From positions 1 through 64,000 of the forward strand of contig CATLTV010000003.1 in the NCBI GenBank assembly GCA_950059285.1: DNA of 64,000 nt, given 5' to 3'. Positions 27,338 through 36,876 of the stretch are shown here, in pieces (position 1 is the first letter of the stretch; the number at the start of each line of letters is the position of its first letter). Below the pieces are notes generated by a model. The model ran no database searches, was not told the origin of the DNA, and saw nothing but the letters and a program-made list of their open reading frames with translations. The stretch comes from an uncultured Pseudomonadota bacterium. Lineage in GTDB: Bacteria > Myxococcota_A > Bradymonadia > Bradymonadales > Bradymonadaceae. The translations under genes were made by a program, and so were the position numbers.

Positions 27338-27724
27338 ATGAAGGCGCACAGAATGTTGAAGTTATTGGCGAGTCGTTATGCGGTGTTGGAAGGCCCGGTG
27401 AGGAGGCAGTTGGACGCGCAGACGTTGTTAAAGATGGTGGAGCACCTGGATGAGGAATCATCGCGGGTGTATCTGGAGCGTTTTGTGAGCAAGTGGCGAG
27501 TGGATCTGATGGAGTTGAGCGCCGCCGAGTATGAGCGTGCTGTGGAAGGCGTGGCGGTGGCTCCACCAAGGGTTGGTTTGATTCGCAGGCGTCCGATGAC
27601 GGATTTGGAGCGACTGGTGCAGGATGAGTTAAGCCAGGATGTGGTGGTGCGCGAGCAGCAGGATACTGGCTCCGAGGTGTTGGTGACGTTTGAGGATCAG
27701 GATGGCCACGTGCATGCGCTGTAA
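27338..27724 (+). CDS. small hypothetical protein
   Basis: 128 residues, not recognised. It is helical and charged in the first 65 residues, then has a basic RRRP linker, then an acidic end (TFEDQDGHVHAL). No signal peptide or membrane segment. AGGAG is well placed before the ATG. It lies about 180 bases after the arsenic operon and is followed by the longest non-repetitive perfect hairpin (H4), then by the second DUF4132 gene. Confidence 0.7.
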   Translation: MKAHRMLKLLASRYAVLEGPVRRQLDAQTLLKMVEHLDEESSRVYLERFVSKWRVDLMELSAAEYERAVEGVAVAPPRVGLIRRRPMTDLERLVQDELSQDVVVREQQDTGSEVLVTFEDQDGHVHAL

Positions 27725-27761
27725 TCGTTGCATGTGTGATTGAGTTTTGGGGGAAAGGTAT

Positions 27762-27834
27762 GCAAAAACCATATGAGCCTGGGCAGGCGAGAAATCTTCG
27801 ATTTCTCGCCTGCCCAGGCTCATATGGTTTTTGC
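27762..27834. terminator. long perfect hairpin H4 (35-bp arms, TTC loop)
   Basis: Arms 27762-27796 and 27800-27834 are perfect complements with a 3-nt loop. Its core (GGGCAGGCGAG) departs from the usual AAGGGGCG. It lies between two plus-strand genes, 37 bases after the upstream stop. There is no clean U-tract beyond the stem; the TTTTT is inside the arm. Confidence 0.85.
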
Positions 27835-27864
27835 GGGCAGTGTCTTTTGATATGAGGTGTTGAG

Positions 27865-30774
27865 ATGAACGTAAGTGATGATTTTTGGTCTGGTTTTCAG
27901 CGTCGAGATGTACCTGGTCAGGGGGATGCGTTTGATGTGCCCGTGGAGGAGTGGAGTCGGTCGGTGCAGTCGTGTTTGGAGCGTGGGCAGACCAGTGATT
28001 TTGACGCGCAGGCATGCATTGAGTTGTGCGTGAAGATCTTTGGGCAGATGCCTTCGCAGTACCGTCGATCTTACGCTGTGAATCAGGCGTTTTATCAGGT
28101 GTATTATTCCGATGTGCAATGCGATGAGCAGGAGGCGCTCTTCTGGCTGGAGGTGTTTTTAAGAGAGGAGTTTTACCACTACCTGGATGGTGCGCTTGCA
28201 TGGGAGGAAAAAGATGTGAGGGCGTACTGTGCAGAGATCCTTGAGGCGTTGGAGGCAGGTCACAGGCGCACTCTTGATGAGACAAGGCAGGGCATCAATG
28301 CGTTATTTTCAGCGCATATGAGATCGACTTATCCAAGCGAGCGCTCCTTTGGCATGGATATGGGCGTGATCCCGTGGAGTCTTGCGGCGGTGTATCGCCC
28401 AAGAGAGGTGGTGGATCTTTTGTTCTCTCTGGACATTGGTTTTATGACCATGGCGGGTTGGTTCAGGTATACTGGAAGCACAGAGGGGGATGAGGAGTAT
28501 ACCATCAATGCGTTGAGGCAGAGGTATTCGCTTGAAGAGTTCAAGGATGAGTGGACGAGTTATGGGACGGTGATGTTCTCTTCGGTGTTGATGAGGTGTC
28601 CTGATGAGGAGTATGTGCGTGCGTGTTTGCCACAGTTCAACAAGTATCACATGTATTCCGATGAAGCGCGCTGCATCCCTTTGATTTTTAAGGATAAGGA
28701 TGAGGTGGTTGACATCTTCAAGTCGATGAATGTGCCGTTGGATGCGAGCAAGGTGCATGTGTTTTATGCGCGTTATGGGAGGGAAGGTTTTGAGGATTTA
28801 AGCGCGTTGATCATGCGACGGGAGAACAAGAAGCGTCGTGTGGAGTTGTTGAAGGCGTTGTGGCCCGTGTGCGCAAGTGAGCTGGCAGAGCTGATGCTGA
28901 CATGTGAGCAAGACATCAAGACCCGTGAGGTGGCGCAGGCATGGCTGTACAATCAGGGAGCGGATGCGACGCTTGGGTTGATGGAGCTTGTGGGGCGTCG
29001 TGGCAAGAAGAAGGTCGAGGCGCTTGCGGTGTTACGTGAGCTTGTAAGTCGGGGTCATGGTGATGAGATCCGAGGTTTGTTGGGCGAAGTTTCAACGTCA
29101 AAGATTAAGGCTGAGATCGAAGCAGAAGTGCTTGCATTTGAGTCCACGGAAGGTGATTTAAAAGAGGTTGATACGGATGAGTTGCCCGACTTTTTATCCG
29201 AGGTTGTGGAGCGTTATGATGCCTCGCGTGAGAAGGGGGCGTTCAAGGCAGAGCTTGAGAGTTTTCTGACGATTGAGAACCTGCCTGCGTTGATATTCAA
29301 GGATGGTGAGGGGGTATTACACCGAGACCATCAGCTCGCCTTGTTATGGGCGGTGTCCCGCGCGTACTGGATGGACTGGCGTCAGACGCATGGTGCGAAC
29401 ATCCCAAAAATGAAGCAAACCAGCACGGCATTAATGGCGTTGCTTGATGGTGATGTCATCAGGGATGCGTTTGATCATGATTCGCTCTCGGCGTGTATGC
29501 GTCATGTGATTGAGTGTTGGTGGGGGTCTGGTTTTGAGCACAGGCAAGGGTGGTGCATCTGGCTGTTTGGTCTTGGGGGGCAGGACCAGGATGTGTTCTG
29601 GATGGAAGAGAAGTTGAGGAATGCCGCGAAGTGGTTTCCAAAGGCGTACTTCCGAACTTATGTCAGGGCGGTGCTGGACAACTTTGTGATGATCAATACG
29701 CCGACAAGTTTGATGATCTTTGATGTGTTGCAGGAGGGGAGATGCAAGGAGAAGATTCGCAAGGAAGCGGCGACACACAGGCGTGAGTTGTGTGAGTTAC
29801 GAGGATGGACAGAGCAAAATTGGCGAGATCGTACGGTGCCTTATGGGGGGTTAGATGACAATGGTACGCGGGTGTATGATTATGGTGAGAGGACGTTCAA
29901 GCTGAAGTTTCGCGGCGCGTTTGATGTGTTTTTTGAGGATGAAAAAGGGAAGCAGTACAAGAGCTTGCCCGCATCACGAAAGACCGATGATGTGAACAAG
30001 GTGGGGGAGGCGCGGGCGGATTACAAGGTAATCAAGAAGCAATTGACCACGATCATTGCGCAGCAGACGCAGCGCTTTGAGGATGCAGTGCGTGAGCAGC
30101 ACGCGTGGAAGGTGGAGGACTGGGTGCATTATGTGGGAGAGCATCCGTTGTTGAGGCATTTTGCGCGCAAGCTTGTGTGGTGCATCAAAAAGGAGGGGTG
30201 GATTGAGGAGGTGGAGAAGAGCTTTATCTGGTCGGAGGATGGGAGCGCGATGAGCGCTGATTATGAGGAGATCGACCTGAGTGTGTATGAGGATTCTCCA
30301 TATCGAATTTATTTGATGCATCCTGTCGACATGACGCCAGAGCAGAAGGCTGTATGGATTGACGTGTTGGGCGAGTTTGAGGTGATCCAGCCAGTGGAGC
30401 AGCTTGAGCGCAAGGTGTTGACGGATTACAGAGGTTTGACGAGGGATATATTAAAGCGGATGAAGGAGGAGAATGGGTATGCGTATTACCAAAACTTTTA
30501 CAAGTACAAGTTACCGTTGAAGTTTTACCTCTCCAATGGATGGTTCAAGCGGTTTAACATGAGCTTTGGTGGGTTGTCGGTGATGTTGGTGTCAGATGAG
30601 GCGGGGGTGATGTTATTGAAGAAGTTTGAGGGCAAGGAGGAGCTCTTTTTAAATGGGCTTTATGCGTTTGAGGGAGATGAGTTGGATCCTGACAAATTTA
30701 TGGAGTCGAAGAACGTACCGATGTGGTTTTATTCGGAATTTTTCGTTTCACTGTGCTCGTGTTTGAATATGTAG
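27865..30774 (+). CDS. DUF4132 (MolR/YehI-like) protein, second copy
   Basis: 969 residues. The C-terminal 280 residues carry the DUF4132 motifs: HPLLRHFARKLVWCI, IYLMHPVDMTPE and FEVIQPVEQLERK, aligned to HPFVSLIASKLVWGM, GLVHPLDLP and IIQPFDQLTRR in the first copy. The N-terminal two thirds are HEAT-like and helical, and share little obvious sequence with the first copy. Cytosolic, function unknown. GAGGTG precedes the ATG. The two copies are 20 kb apart and in opposite directions, so this is an old duplication or two independent family members. Confidence 0.8.
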   Translation: MNVSDDFWSGFQRRDVPGQGDAFDVPVEEWSRSVQSCLERGQTSDFDAQACIELCVKIFGQMPSQYRRSYAVNQAFYQVYYSDVQCDEQEALFWLEVFLREEFYHYLDGALAWEEKDVRAYCAEILEALEAGHRRTLDETRQGINALFSAHMRSTYPSERSFGMDMGVIPWSLAAVYRPREVVDLLFSLDIGFMTMAGWFRYTGSTEGDEEYTINALRQRYSLEEFKDEWTSYGTVMFSSVLMRCPDEEYVRACLPQFNKYHMYSDEARCIPLIFKDKDEVVDIFKSMNVPLDASKVHVFYARYGREGFEDLSALIMRRENKKRRVELLKALWPVCASELAELMLTCEQDIKTREVAQAWLYNQGADATLGLMELVGRRGKKKVEALAVLRELVSRGHGDEIRGLLGEVSTSKIKAEIEAEVLAFESTEGDLKEVDTDELPDFLSEVVERYDASREKGAFKAELESFLTIENLPALIFKDGEGVLHRDHQLALLWAVSRAYWMDWRQTHGANIPKMKQTSTALMALLDGDVIRDAFDHDSLSACMRHVIECWWGSGFEHRQGWCIWLFGLGGQDQDVFWMEEKLRNAAKWFPKAYFRTYVRAVLDNFVMINTPTSLMIFDVLQEGRCKEKIRKEAATHRRELCELRGWTEQNWRDRTVPYGGLDDNGTRVYDYGERTFKLKFRGAFDVFFEDEKGKQYKSLPASRKTDDVNKVGEARADYKVIKKQLTTIIAQQTQRFEDAVREQHAWKVEDWVHYVGEHPLLRHFARKLVWCIKKEGWIEEVEKSFIWSEDGSAMSADYEEIDLSVYEDSPYRIYLMHPVDMTPEQKAVWIDVLGEFEVIQPVEQLERKVLTDYRGLTRDILKRMKEENGYAYYQNFYKYKLPLKFYLSNGWFKRFNMSFGGLSVMLVSDEAGVMLLKKFEGKEELFLNGLYAFEGDELDPDKFMESKNVPMWFYSEFFVSLCSCLNM

Positions 30775-30957
30775 ATCTGAAATGGGGGTTGTGTTTTTTA
30801 GAATTGGGCCGATGAGAGAAAAGAATGGTAGGAGCCACCATAAATTGATGCGTAGTTGGTGCGTATCATGCTATGGTGGCGGGAGCCGTTCCATTCATAA
30901 GGTGTGTGTTAGTTTTACGATCTATTGATTTTTTAGTTATTAAGGAGAGCATGAGCC

Positions 30958-33900
30958 ATGCTCAAGCCCAATCTTCCCAGCCTCAAACCAGGAGATCTTG
31001 TCGCAGGGCGTTTTCGCGTCGTGGAGATGGTGGGTTCTGGTGGTTTTTCGGTGGTTTATAGAGCGCGTCAGGAGGAGATGAATCGCTTTGTCGCGCTCAA
31101 GGTGTTGAAGCCCAGAGCTGCGACGGATGCACGCGTGGTGGAGAGGTTTCGTCGAGAGGCGCTCTATGCCAGTCACCTGTCGCACCCGAACACAATTACG
31201 TTGTTTGACTATGGCCACACGGATGAGGGGCTATTTTACATCGCGATGGAGTTTCTTGTAGGGATGGACCTGAGCGTGGTGGTGCAGCGCGGCGAGCCGA
31301 TGAATCTTGGGCGTGTCTGGAAGATCCTGGTGCAGTGTTGTCGGTCGTTGGCCGAGGCGCACAGGTTGGGTTTGGTGCACCGAGACTTGAAGCCAGAGAA
31401 CATCTTTTTGGTGCAGCGAGAGGAGGGTGGTGAGTCGGTCAAGGTGTTGGACTTTGGTGTGTCGAAAGCGATTTCCACGTTTGGCAATGCAGGTCCTGCG
31501 ACGATGGCTCCGTTGACACAGGAGGGGACAGTCTTTGGTACGCCATTGTACATGGCTCCCGAGCAGGCGATGGCCGAGCAGATCTCACCTGCAGTTGACG
31601 TGTATGCGTTGGGCCACATTGCATTTGAGATGGTGACAGGTCGGGCAGCATACTGGGACTGTAACAACCCGATGGATGTGATGTTACGTCAGGTCAATGA
31701 TCCACCACTTGCATTACCAGCACCATGGAACAAGACGCCCTTCTCAAAGTTAATTACACGATGCACACAGAAGAATCCAAAGAAGCGTATTGCCGATGCG
31801 AGTAAGTTGTTGGAATACCTCATGGATGATCGTTTTCTTGAGTACATGGACCCAGGTGAACGACCTGTATCCACGCGCTCCATGCCAGCGATTCCCACAA
31901 GTATTGCAGGTCAGTTTGCGCAACCCGTGGCGCGCGCCGAGGATGTCAAGGTTGAGGAGATGTATCGCTGGGAGCTCAAGGTGTTGGAAGACGCCTTTGA
32001 GCAGGTGAGGCATGCCCGTGAGCCGAGGATGGTGGTGTTGAGGGGGCGTCCAGGCACGGGGCGAAGCAATCTTTTGCGCGCGTTTTTGCGCAAGGCCAAG
32101 TCACAGCACAATGTAAGCGTGATTCACAGGCAGACCGCAGGTGGGCATATCCCCGCAGATGCAGGGCTTGAAGCCGATATTGCCATCGCCGCAGGGCTTG
32201 ATTTGAAGTCACGAGGATTCGACGAAGTCAAGCGTCTGATGAAGGACATGTATGGTTCACAACTTCCCGAGGACATGAACGCCGAGCGCGAGCTGACCAG
32301 TGGCCCATTGAATACGCTCGTGAGTATGCGCGATGCGTTTCTCTCACGCATTGCGGTGCCATTTCGAGAGAAAGCGGTGCGTGGCACTGTGGTGTGGGGT
32401 GTTGAAAACCTGGAGCGCGCTGACACACTTACGGTGTCGTTTTTGGACAGGTTTTACAAGGATTTGCAGGTCAGGCATGTGCCTATCTTGATCGTGGTGA
32501 CAGTAAGCCCCGACGATTTGATTCGTCGTCCAGGCATGTCACGCTACGGTGAGCGCCTGTTGGCCGCCACTCGCCCTTATGGGCGTCAGCTCTCGATTTT
32601 ACCTCCTGGAGAGCGCAAGAACGCAGGTCAGGGTGACGTCGAATATCCTGGTCAAAACACCGTAGAGGAGCTCGCCGTGAGCGGCTCTTATCTTGGCGAG
32701 ATGCCCTCCAACAACGAGACATTTCTTGATGAAGTTGCGCAGCATGAGCGCGCCTCGATTGAGGTCGGCGCAAAGACTCAGCCCTTCAGGGTTGAGGACG
32801 TCTTTGCCTCTGCGCTTGAGCAGGAAGAGAGCAGCGTGGCTCAGGTCACCACATCTGCGAATCCATCAGAGGATGATACCTTTGACCGCGTGCTTGGTTA
32901 CCTTGCTCAGTGTGGCAATGAGATCCCTTACGGGTTGTGGCGTAGCGTCAACGAGCAGGTGCTTGGGGAACGTCTTGGCAAGGTATCACCGCTGATTATG
33001 GATCAGGCCGAGCGCTTTGGGATTATCCACCAGACAAGCGACCGCGTGCTGTTCACCAAGCACTCCTATGCACACTCCCTGCGAGAAAACTTCGTCAAAC
33101 TCGATGGTGCTCGCGAGATTCAGAGCAAGTTTGCAAACATCTTGATGGATTTCTATCCATCACCAAACCGCGAGCAGCTCAAGCTGATTGTGGAGCATCT
33201 GATCGGGAGTGGTCGTCACTCCGAGGCGATTCAGATGTTACGCGACGAAGGTCAGCGCGCGTTTCGTACGCTTGATTTTGACGCTGCACGTGAATACTTC
33301 CTTAAAATTCAGCAGCTTATTGATGGCCTTGAGATCTCCTCTCCCATTGATCTTGACGGCGATGGCGTGGTGGAATCCATTGATATTGAGAGGCCACGGC
33401 TGTGGATTCGCCTGGCCGAAATCCACGGCGCATTGCACGAGTATGGCGCAGCCGAAGATGCGATCAATCGAGCGCTCAAGGAGCTTCCCGAGCGCGATGA
33501 TGCGTTGGAAGGGCGTGGATACAAGTTGCTTGGTGACTTGAACTCCAACCAGAATCGCTATGATGAGGCATTGCGTCACTATGAGCGTGCCCAGCAATCG
33601 TTGTTAAGAAGTGGCGCAGCCAACGCCTACGTTGCTGTGACAGGTGAGATGGGCCACTGTGCGTTGATGCAGGGCCGTCCATCTCTGGCGCGCGACTTGT
33701 TAAAGCAGGCGCTGGACAATGCGATCAAGCTCAAGGATGCGATGTTGTTGGCGAGGTTGGAAAAGTACCTCGGTCAGGCATTGACGACGCTGGGGCAGTT
33801 TGCAGAAGCAAGCAACAGGCTAGAGAGTTCAATGGCGCGCTTTGAGGCGATGCACCGCGATGTGGATGTGGTGGAGTGTCTTGAGGAGCTTGGACGTGCA

Positions 33901-34746
33901 GCGTATGCGTCCACACAATTTGACCGCTCGCGTGACTATTATACGCAAGCGATCGTGTTATCGGCGAGCGCTCACGTCAAATCAGGGAGGTCCCCGCACC
34001 TTGGCCTTGCCAGGGCGTTGGCCGCGCTGGGGAACCTTGACCAGGCGCAGGTACACTTGGTTGAGGCGTTGAACACCAGCATGGCCGTGAGTGATCCGTT
34101 CCGTGCTGCCGAGGTAAACCTGTACATGGGAGATTTGTATCTTGCCATGGAGCAGGCCGAGCCAGCCAACGCGCACTTTAACGAGGTGATCAAGATCAGC
34201 AAGGAGATTGGTCACACAAGGTTATGGCTTGATGCGTTGATTCGTCTTGCCTATGTGAGCTTTGAGCTTGATCAGGCAAATCAGACGTATGAGCTTCTGA
34301 CCAAGGCAGGCGAGATGGCGCAGGCGATTGGTGACCGTGACGCGGAGTTCCAGATCAGGACGCACATCATCTTCTTCCAACTCATGGAGCATAACTTCGA
34401 TGTCAGAGGTGATACGTTCTCGTCGTTGTTGGATGTGAGTAAGAAGTTAAAGTTGTCGCGCACACCAGTATTGTGTTGGCTGTTTCGTGCCGATGTCTCC
34501 GCTGCACGCAAGCAGTGGGCTGTGGCCAGAGATGAATTGCGACAGGCATACATGCATGCAGGGCAACTCGGGGATTATTCGCTCTTCATCCTCATCGCTC
34601 GCCGCGATTATTTGTTGCAGCAGCGCTTAGGGAACCTGGGTGATCCTCATGTGGGATCGGGCTGGGCAATTGGAGCGTTGATACCTCCCGAGATTGGAGC
34701 AAGACGTGGCGCATTGGCAGGAGAGTACACTCTCAGGCGAATGTGA
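30958..34746 (+). CDS. giant Ser/Thr protein kinase with AAA-type ATPase and TPR modules
   Basis: 1262 residues. Residues about 12-285 form a Hanks-type kinase with Gly-rich loop GSGGFSVVYRA, Lys in VALKVLKP, HRDLKPENIF, DFGVSK and TPLYMAPEQ. A P-loop GRPGTGRSN lies near residue 362 and starts a STAND/AAA-like ATPase region. Residues about 730-1230 contain repeated TPR helices. This PknK-like layout is common in Myxococcota and couples kinase activity to protein-protein sensing. It has no membrane segment. AAGGAG lies ten bases upstream of the ATG; an overlapping out-of-frame ATG is closer. Two cyclic-nucleotide-binding genes follow within 80-base gaps. Confidence 0.9.
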   Translation: MLKPNLPSLKPGDLVAGRFRVVEMVGSGGFSVVYRARQEEMNRFVALKVLKPRAATDARVVERFRREALYASHLSHPNTITLFDYGHTDEGLFYIAMEFLVGMDLSVVVQRGEPMNLGRVWKILVQCCRSLAEAHRLGLVHRDLKPENIFLVQREEGGESVKVLDFGVSKAISTFGNAGPATMAPLTQEGTVFGTPLYMAPEQAMAEQISPAVDVYALGHIAFEMVTGRAAYWDCNNPMDVMLRQVNDPPLALPAPWNKTPFSKLITRCTQKNPKKRIADASKLLEYLMDDRFLEYMDPGERPVSTRSMPAIPTSIAGQFAQPVARAEDVKVEEMYRWELKVLEDAFEQVRHAREPRMVVLRGRPGTGRSNLLRAFLRKAKSQHNVSVIHRQTAGGHIPADAGLEADIAIAAGLDLKSRGFDEVKRLMKDMYGSQLPEDMNAERELTSGPLNTLVSMRDAFLSRIAVPFREKAVRGTVVWGVENLERADTLTVSFLDRFYKDLQVRHVPILIVVTVSPDDLIRRPGMSRYGERLLAATRPYGRQLSILPPGERKNAGQGDVEYPGQNTVEELAVSGSYLGEMPSNNETFLDEVAQHERASIEVGAKTQPFRVEDVFASALEQEESSVAQVTTSANPSEDDTFDRVLGYLAQCGNEIPYGLWRSVNEQVLGERLGKVSPLIMDQAERFGIIHQTSDRVLFTKHSYAHSLRENFVKLDGAREIQSKFANILMDFYPSPNREQLKLIVEHLIGSGRHSEAIQMLRDEGQRAFRTLDFDAAREYFLKIQQLIDGLEISSPIDLDGDGVVESIDIERPRLWIRLAEIHGALHEYGAAEDAINRALKELPERDDALEGRGYKLLGDLNSNQNRYDEALRHYERAQQSLLRSGAANAYVAVTGEMGHCALMQGRPSLARDLLKQALDNAIKLKDAMLLARLEKYLGQALTTLGQFAEASNRLESSMARFEAMHRDVDVVECLEELGRAAYASTQFDRSRDYYTQAIVLSASAHVKSGRSPHLGLARALAALGNLDQAQVHLVEALNTSMAVSDPFRAAEVNLYMGDLYLAMEQAEPANAHFNEVIKISKEIGHTRLWLDALIRLAYVSFELDQANQTYELLTKAGEMAQAIGDRDAEFQIRTHIIFFQLMEHNFDVRGDTFSSLLDVSKKLKLSRTPVLCWLFRADVSAARKQWAVARDELRQAYMHAGQLGDYSLFILIARRDYLLQQRLGNLGDPHVGSGWAIGALIPPEIGARRGALAGEYTLRRM

Positions 34747-34812
34747 TTATGTTTGTGATGTCTTGTTTATAGCGTCGCGAAGCATTCGTTGCACTGAAAT
34801 GAACCGTGGTTT

Positions 34813-35577
34813 ATGATGGTGCACGATCAACATAGAAAAACGCAAATGCGCAGCCAAGAGGTCTTGAGAGGTATGAGCGATAAGAGCGAGGTGGAGCTCC
34901 CGGAGATTCAGGTTTCTACAGAACTTGGTCTTGAGGAGACAAGCAAAGGGGCGTTGGATCTCAACGATGGGATTGATGATGATGAGCATCCTGGCATTCC
35001 ATTGGCCGAGGAGGATCTTCATCTTGGACGCACCATGTCCCTGAGTCAGGAGCTCTTTCTTGAGGTCGAGCTATTGTTTGGCGCAAGCCCTATCTTTGAT
35101 GGTCTTGATCAGGAAGAAATCCGAGAGCTTATCAACGTGGCAGATAAGAGACCTCTGTCCGCAGGCGATGTGCTGTTCTCACAAGGTGAGATTGCACAGG
35201 CGCTTTATATTATCCAGTCAGGAGAAGTTCAGGTCAGAGCATCCGCGCCCACAGGCGAGGATATTGTGCTCGCCATGTTAGGCGCGTCCACTGTGGTGGG
35301 TGAGCTTGCGTTGCTTGATGGTGGCCCTCGTTCTGCCACTGTGGAGGCACTGAGTGATTGCGATATTTACCAGCTCAAGCGCGAAGAGTTTGATCGCTTG
35401 CGTGAAGCCATGAGTCCTGCGGCATACAAGGTCATCCTGAACATCACACGCACCGTGGAAGCAAGACGACGTCAGACTGAAGCGCGCATCGCCGAGGTCT
35501 TTGAAGACCCCGAGCAGCACATTGAGCTGTTTGCAAACCAGGTTCACGATATGTTGGCGCGCTTGCGTAAGGCATAG
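34813..35577 (+). CDS. cyclic-nucleotide-binding domain protein
   Basis: 254 residues. After a 75-residue acidic N-terminus lies a CNB domain (about 95-215): LSAGDVLFSQGEIAQALYII, SGEVQV and the phosphate-binding cassette VGELALLDGGPRSATV, with the Glu and Arg expected to hold cAMP or cGMP. No HTH follows; the C-terminus is a charged helix. It probably transmits a cyclic nucleotide signal by protein contact. The start is uncertain: 34813 has no good site, and internal ATGs near 34846 and 34873 are possible. Confidence 0.85.
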   Translation: MMVHDQHRKTQMRSQEVLRGMSDKSEVELPEIQVSTELGLEETSKGALDLNDGIDDDEHPGIPLAEEDLHLGRTMSLSQELFLEVELLFGASPIFDGLDQEEIRELINVADKRPLSAGDVLFSQGEIAQALYIIQSGEVQVRASAPTGEDIVLAMLGASTVVGELALLDGGPRSATVEALSDCDIYQLKREEFDRLREAMSPAAYKVILNITRTVEARRRQTEARIAEVFEDPEQHIELFANQVHDMLARLRKA

Positions 35578-35655
35578 GCCGCCAATAACTCAGGTCAATC
35601 TTTTCACTAACAGAACCTCGCATATGTCGAGCTTGAGTAAGGTGTAGTTGTAATC

Positions 35656-36177
35656 ATGGATAACCAAGAAATTATCAAGGCGCTGTCTTCTCACGCCTTC
35701 TTCCAGCGCTGGAGTCCTGGCGCTATTGAGCGTCTGGTAGAGGGCTGCGCCCTCAAGGTGATCAATGTCGGAGAGGCGTTGTGGAGTGTCGGCGAACCTG
35801 GTGATTGCGCGTATATCCTCCTTTCTGGTCGTGTCGAGCGCGTGCGAAGCGCTCGCCCAGATGAGCAGCTCAAAAAAGAGCAATTCATTAATCCAGGTAG
35901 CTTGCTGGCCCTTGAAAACTTGCTTGATGGCTGGCCCCACACCAGCACGGCAACCCCCATGGAACGCACCACTGTCCTGAAACTCCCCAGAGATTATTTT
36001 GAGCTGCTCTTTGAGCAACAGGACCCCGTTGCGTTTTTCCTGATTGACGCAATCAGTCAACGTGTGGTCGAACAGATGCGCGACGCAAACAGTCGCCTTC
36101 ACAGCGTCTTTGGCCAGCCTGCCGAAACCTTGATGGTGCTCCGCCGCCGCCTTCATGAGCGTGAGCAAAAGATTTAA
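35656..36177 (+). CDS. CNB-like protein with degenerate ligand pocket
   Basis: 173 residues, almost all one CNB-type beta-barrel: INVGEALWSVGEPGDCAYILLSGRVERV, then SLLALENLLDGWPHTSTATPM where GE..L....R.A is expected. The phosphate-binding Glu and Arg are not in place, so it may not bind a cyclic nucleotide. It ends in a helix-rich tail. It is 78 bases after the intact CNB gene, same direction; the pair likely works together with the upstream kinase (inference). Confidence 0.75.
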   Translation: MDNQEIIKALSSHAFFQRWSPGAIERLVEGCALKVINVGEALWSVGEPGDCAYILLSGRVERVRSARPDEQLKKEQFINPGSLLALENLLDGWPHTSTATPMERTTVLKLPRDYFELLFEQQDPVAFFLIDAISQRVVEQMRDANSRLHSVFGQPAETLMVLRRRLHEREQKI

Positions 36178-36235
36178 AATATATCGAAGTTAATAGCTTA
36201 TCTTTCTGAATTTAAAGGGATTTATGGTGCCTTAT

Positions 36236-36312
36236 GGCATTGTTTCCTGAGCGTAAATGGGCGGTGTTTCCTGACAGGAAACACCGCCCATTTACGCTCA
36301 GGAAACAATGCC
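36236..36312. terminator. long perfect hairpin H5 (38-bp arms, 1-nt centre)
   Basis: Arms 36236-36273 and 36275-36312 are fully complementary around a single A, the longest in the window. TGTTTCCTG occurs twice in each arm, so the element is also an internal repeat. It is followed after one base by TTGTTTTT. It sits between the CNB-like gene and the GyrI-like gene. Confidence 0.88.
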
Positions 36313-36408
36313 TTGTTTTTGGAGTACAATCTTAGCACGGACTGTCAAGCTCGTCGGTCAGGTCTCCTGTAGTGTGCAATCTCAATCAATACAGAAAGGA
36401 GATTCACC

Positions 36409-36876
36409 ATGGAAAAGACAGTTCAATTACCACAATCCCTCCAACTTTTTGGCCTTGGCATTGATACCTGCGTGATGCACGCCTCTCGCGATATGCAGAT
36501 GCTCTGGTCCAGAGTTCAGGGCTGCAAGGCGCTGGCGCATGTGTCAACGCTCTGGTCTGTGTACTATAATTATGGTGAGGGCTTTACCTCATATAGAGCA
36601 TTTGTGGGGGCCTGTGATCTGGAGCAAGCTCCAGGGTTGGAGCGCCTTGAGCTTGATTTGCAAGGGCGAGCGTATCAATGTTGGACGCCAGCCCCCTCAC
36701 CTCAGGGGGTTCAGCAGGTGTGGCAAGATGTGTGGAAAGCGTTTCCAATGGGGAGGGGGTGTCAGGATGCCTGCGACCTTGAACGTTGGGTCAAGGATGA
36801 CAGGGATATTGCTGATGTGCGCGTATGGGTTCAGGTACCTCATGACCATGTATCTCAGAAAGGAGTCGTCAAGTGA
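36409..36876 (+). CDS. stand-alone GyrI-like effector-binding protein
   Basis: 155 residues. The pattern WSVYYNYGEGFTSYRAFVGA, LDLQGRAYQCW, VWQDVWKAF, CDLERWV and VRVWVQV fits the SHS2-based GyrI-like/effector-binding fold that binds hydrophobic drug-like ligands. No DNA-binding part is present. AAAGGAG precedes the ATG. The next gene, an AraC regulator with a similar domain, starts in its stop codon (GTGA), so the two proteins are made together. It may be a ligand sink or partner of that regulator. Confidence 0.65.
   Translation: MEKTVQLPQSLQLFGLGIDTCVMHASRDMQMLWSRVQGCKALAHVSTLWSVYYNYGEGFTSYRAFVGACDLEQAPGLERLELDLQGRAYQCWTPAPSPQGVQQVWQDVWKAFPMGRGCQDACDLERWVKDDRDIADVRVWVQVPHDHVSQKGVVK

Noticed and set aside
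30836-30880. Inverted repeat before the giant kinase (GCCACCATA and its complement, 27 bases apart)
   Set aside because: Nine-base arms with a long spacer are weak, and no promoter could be tied to them.
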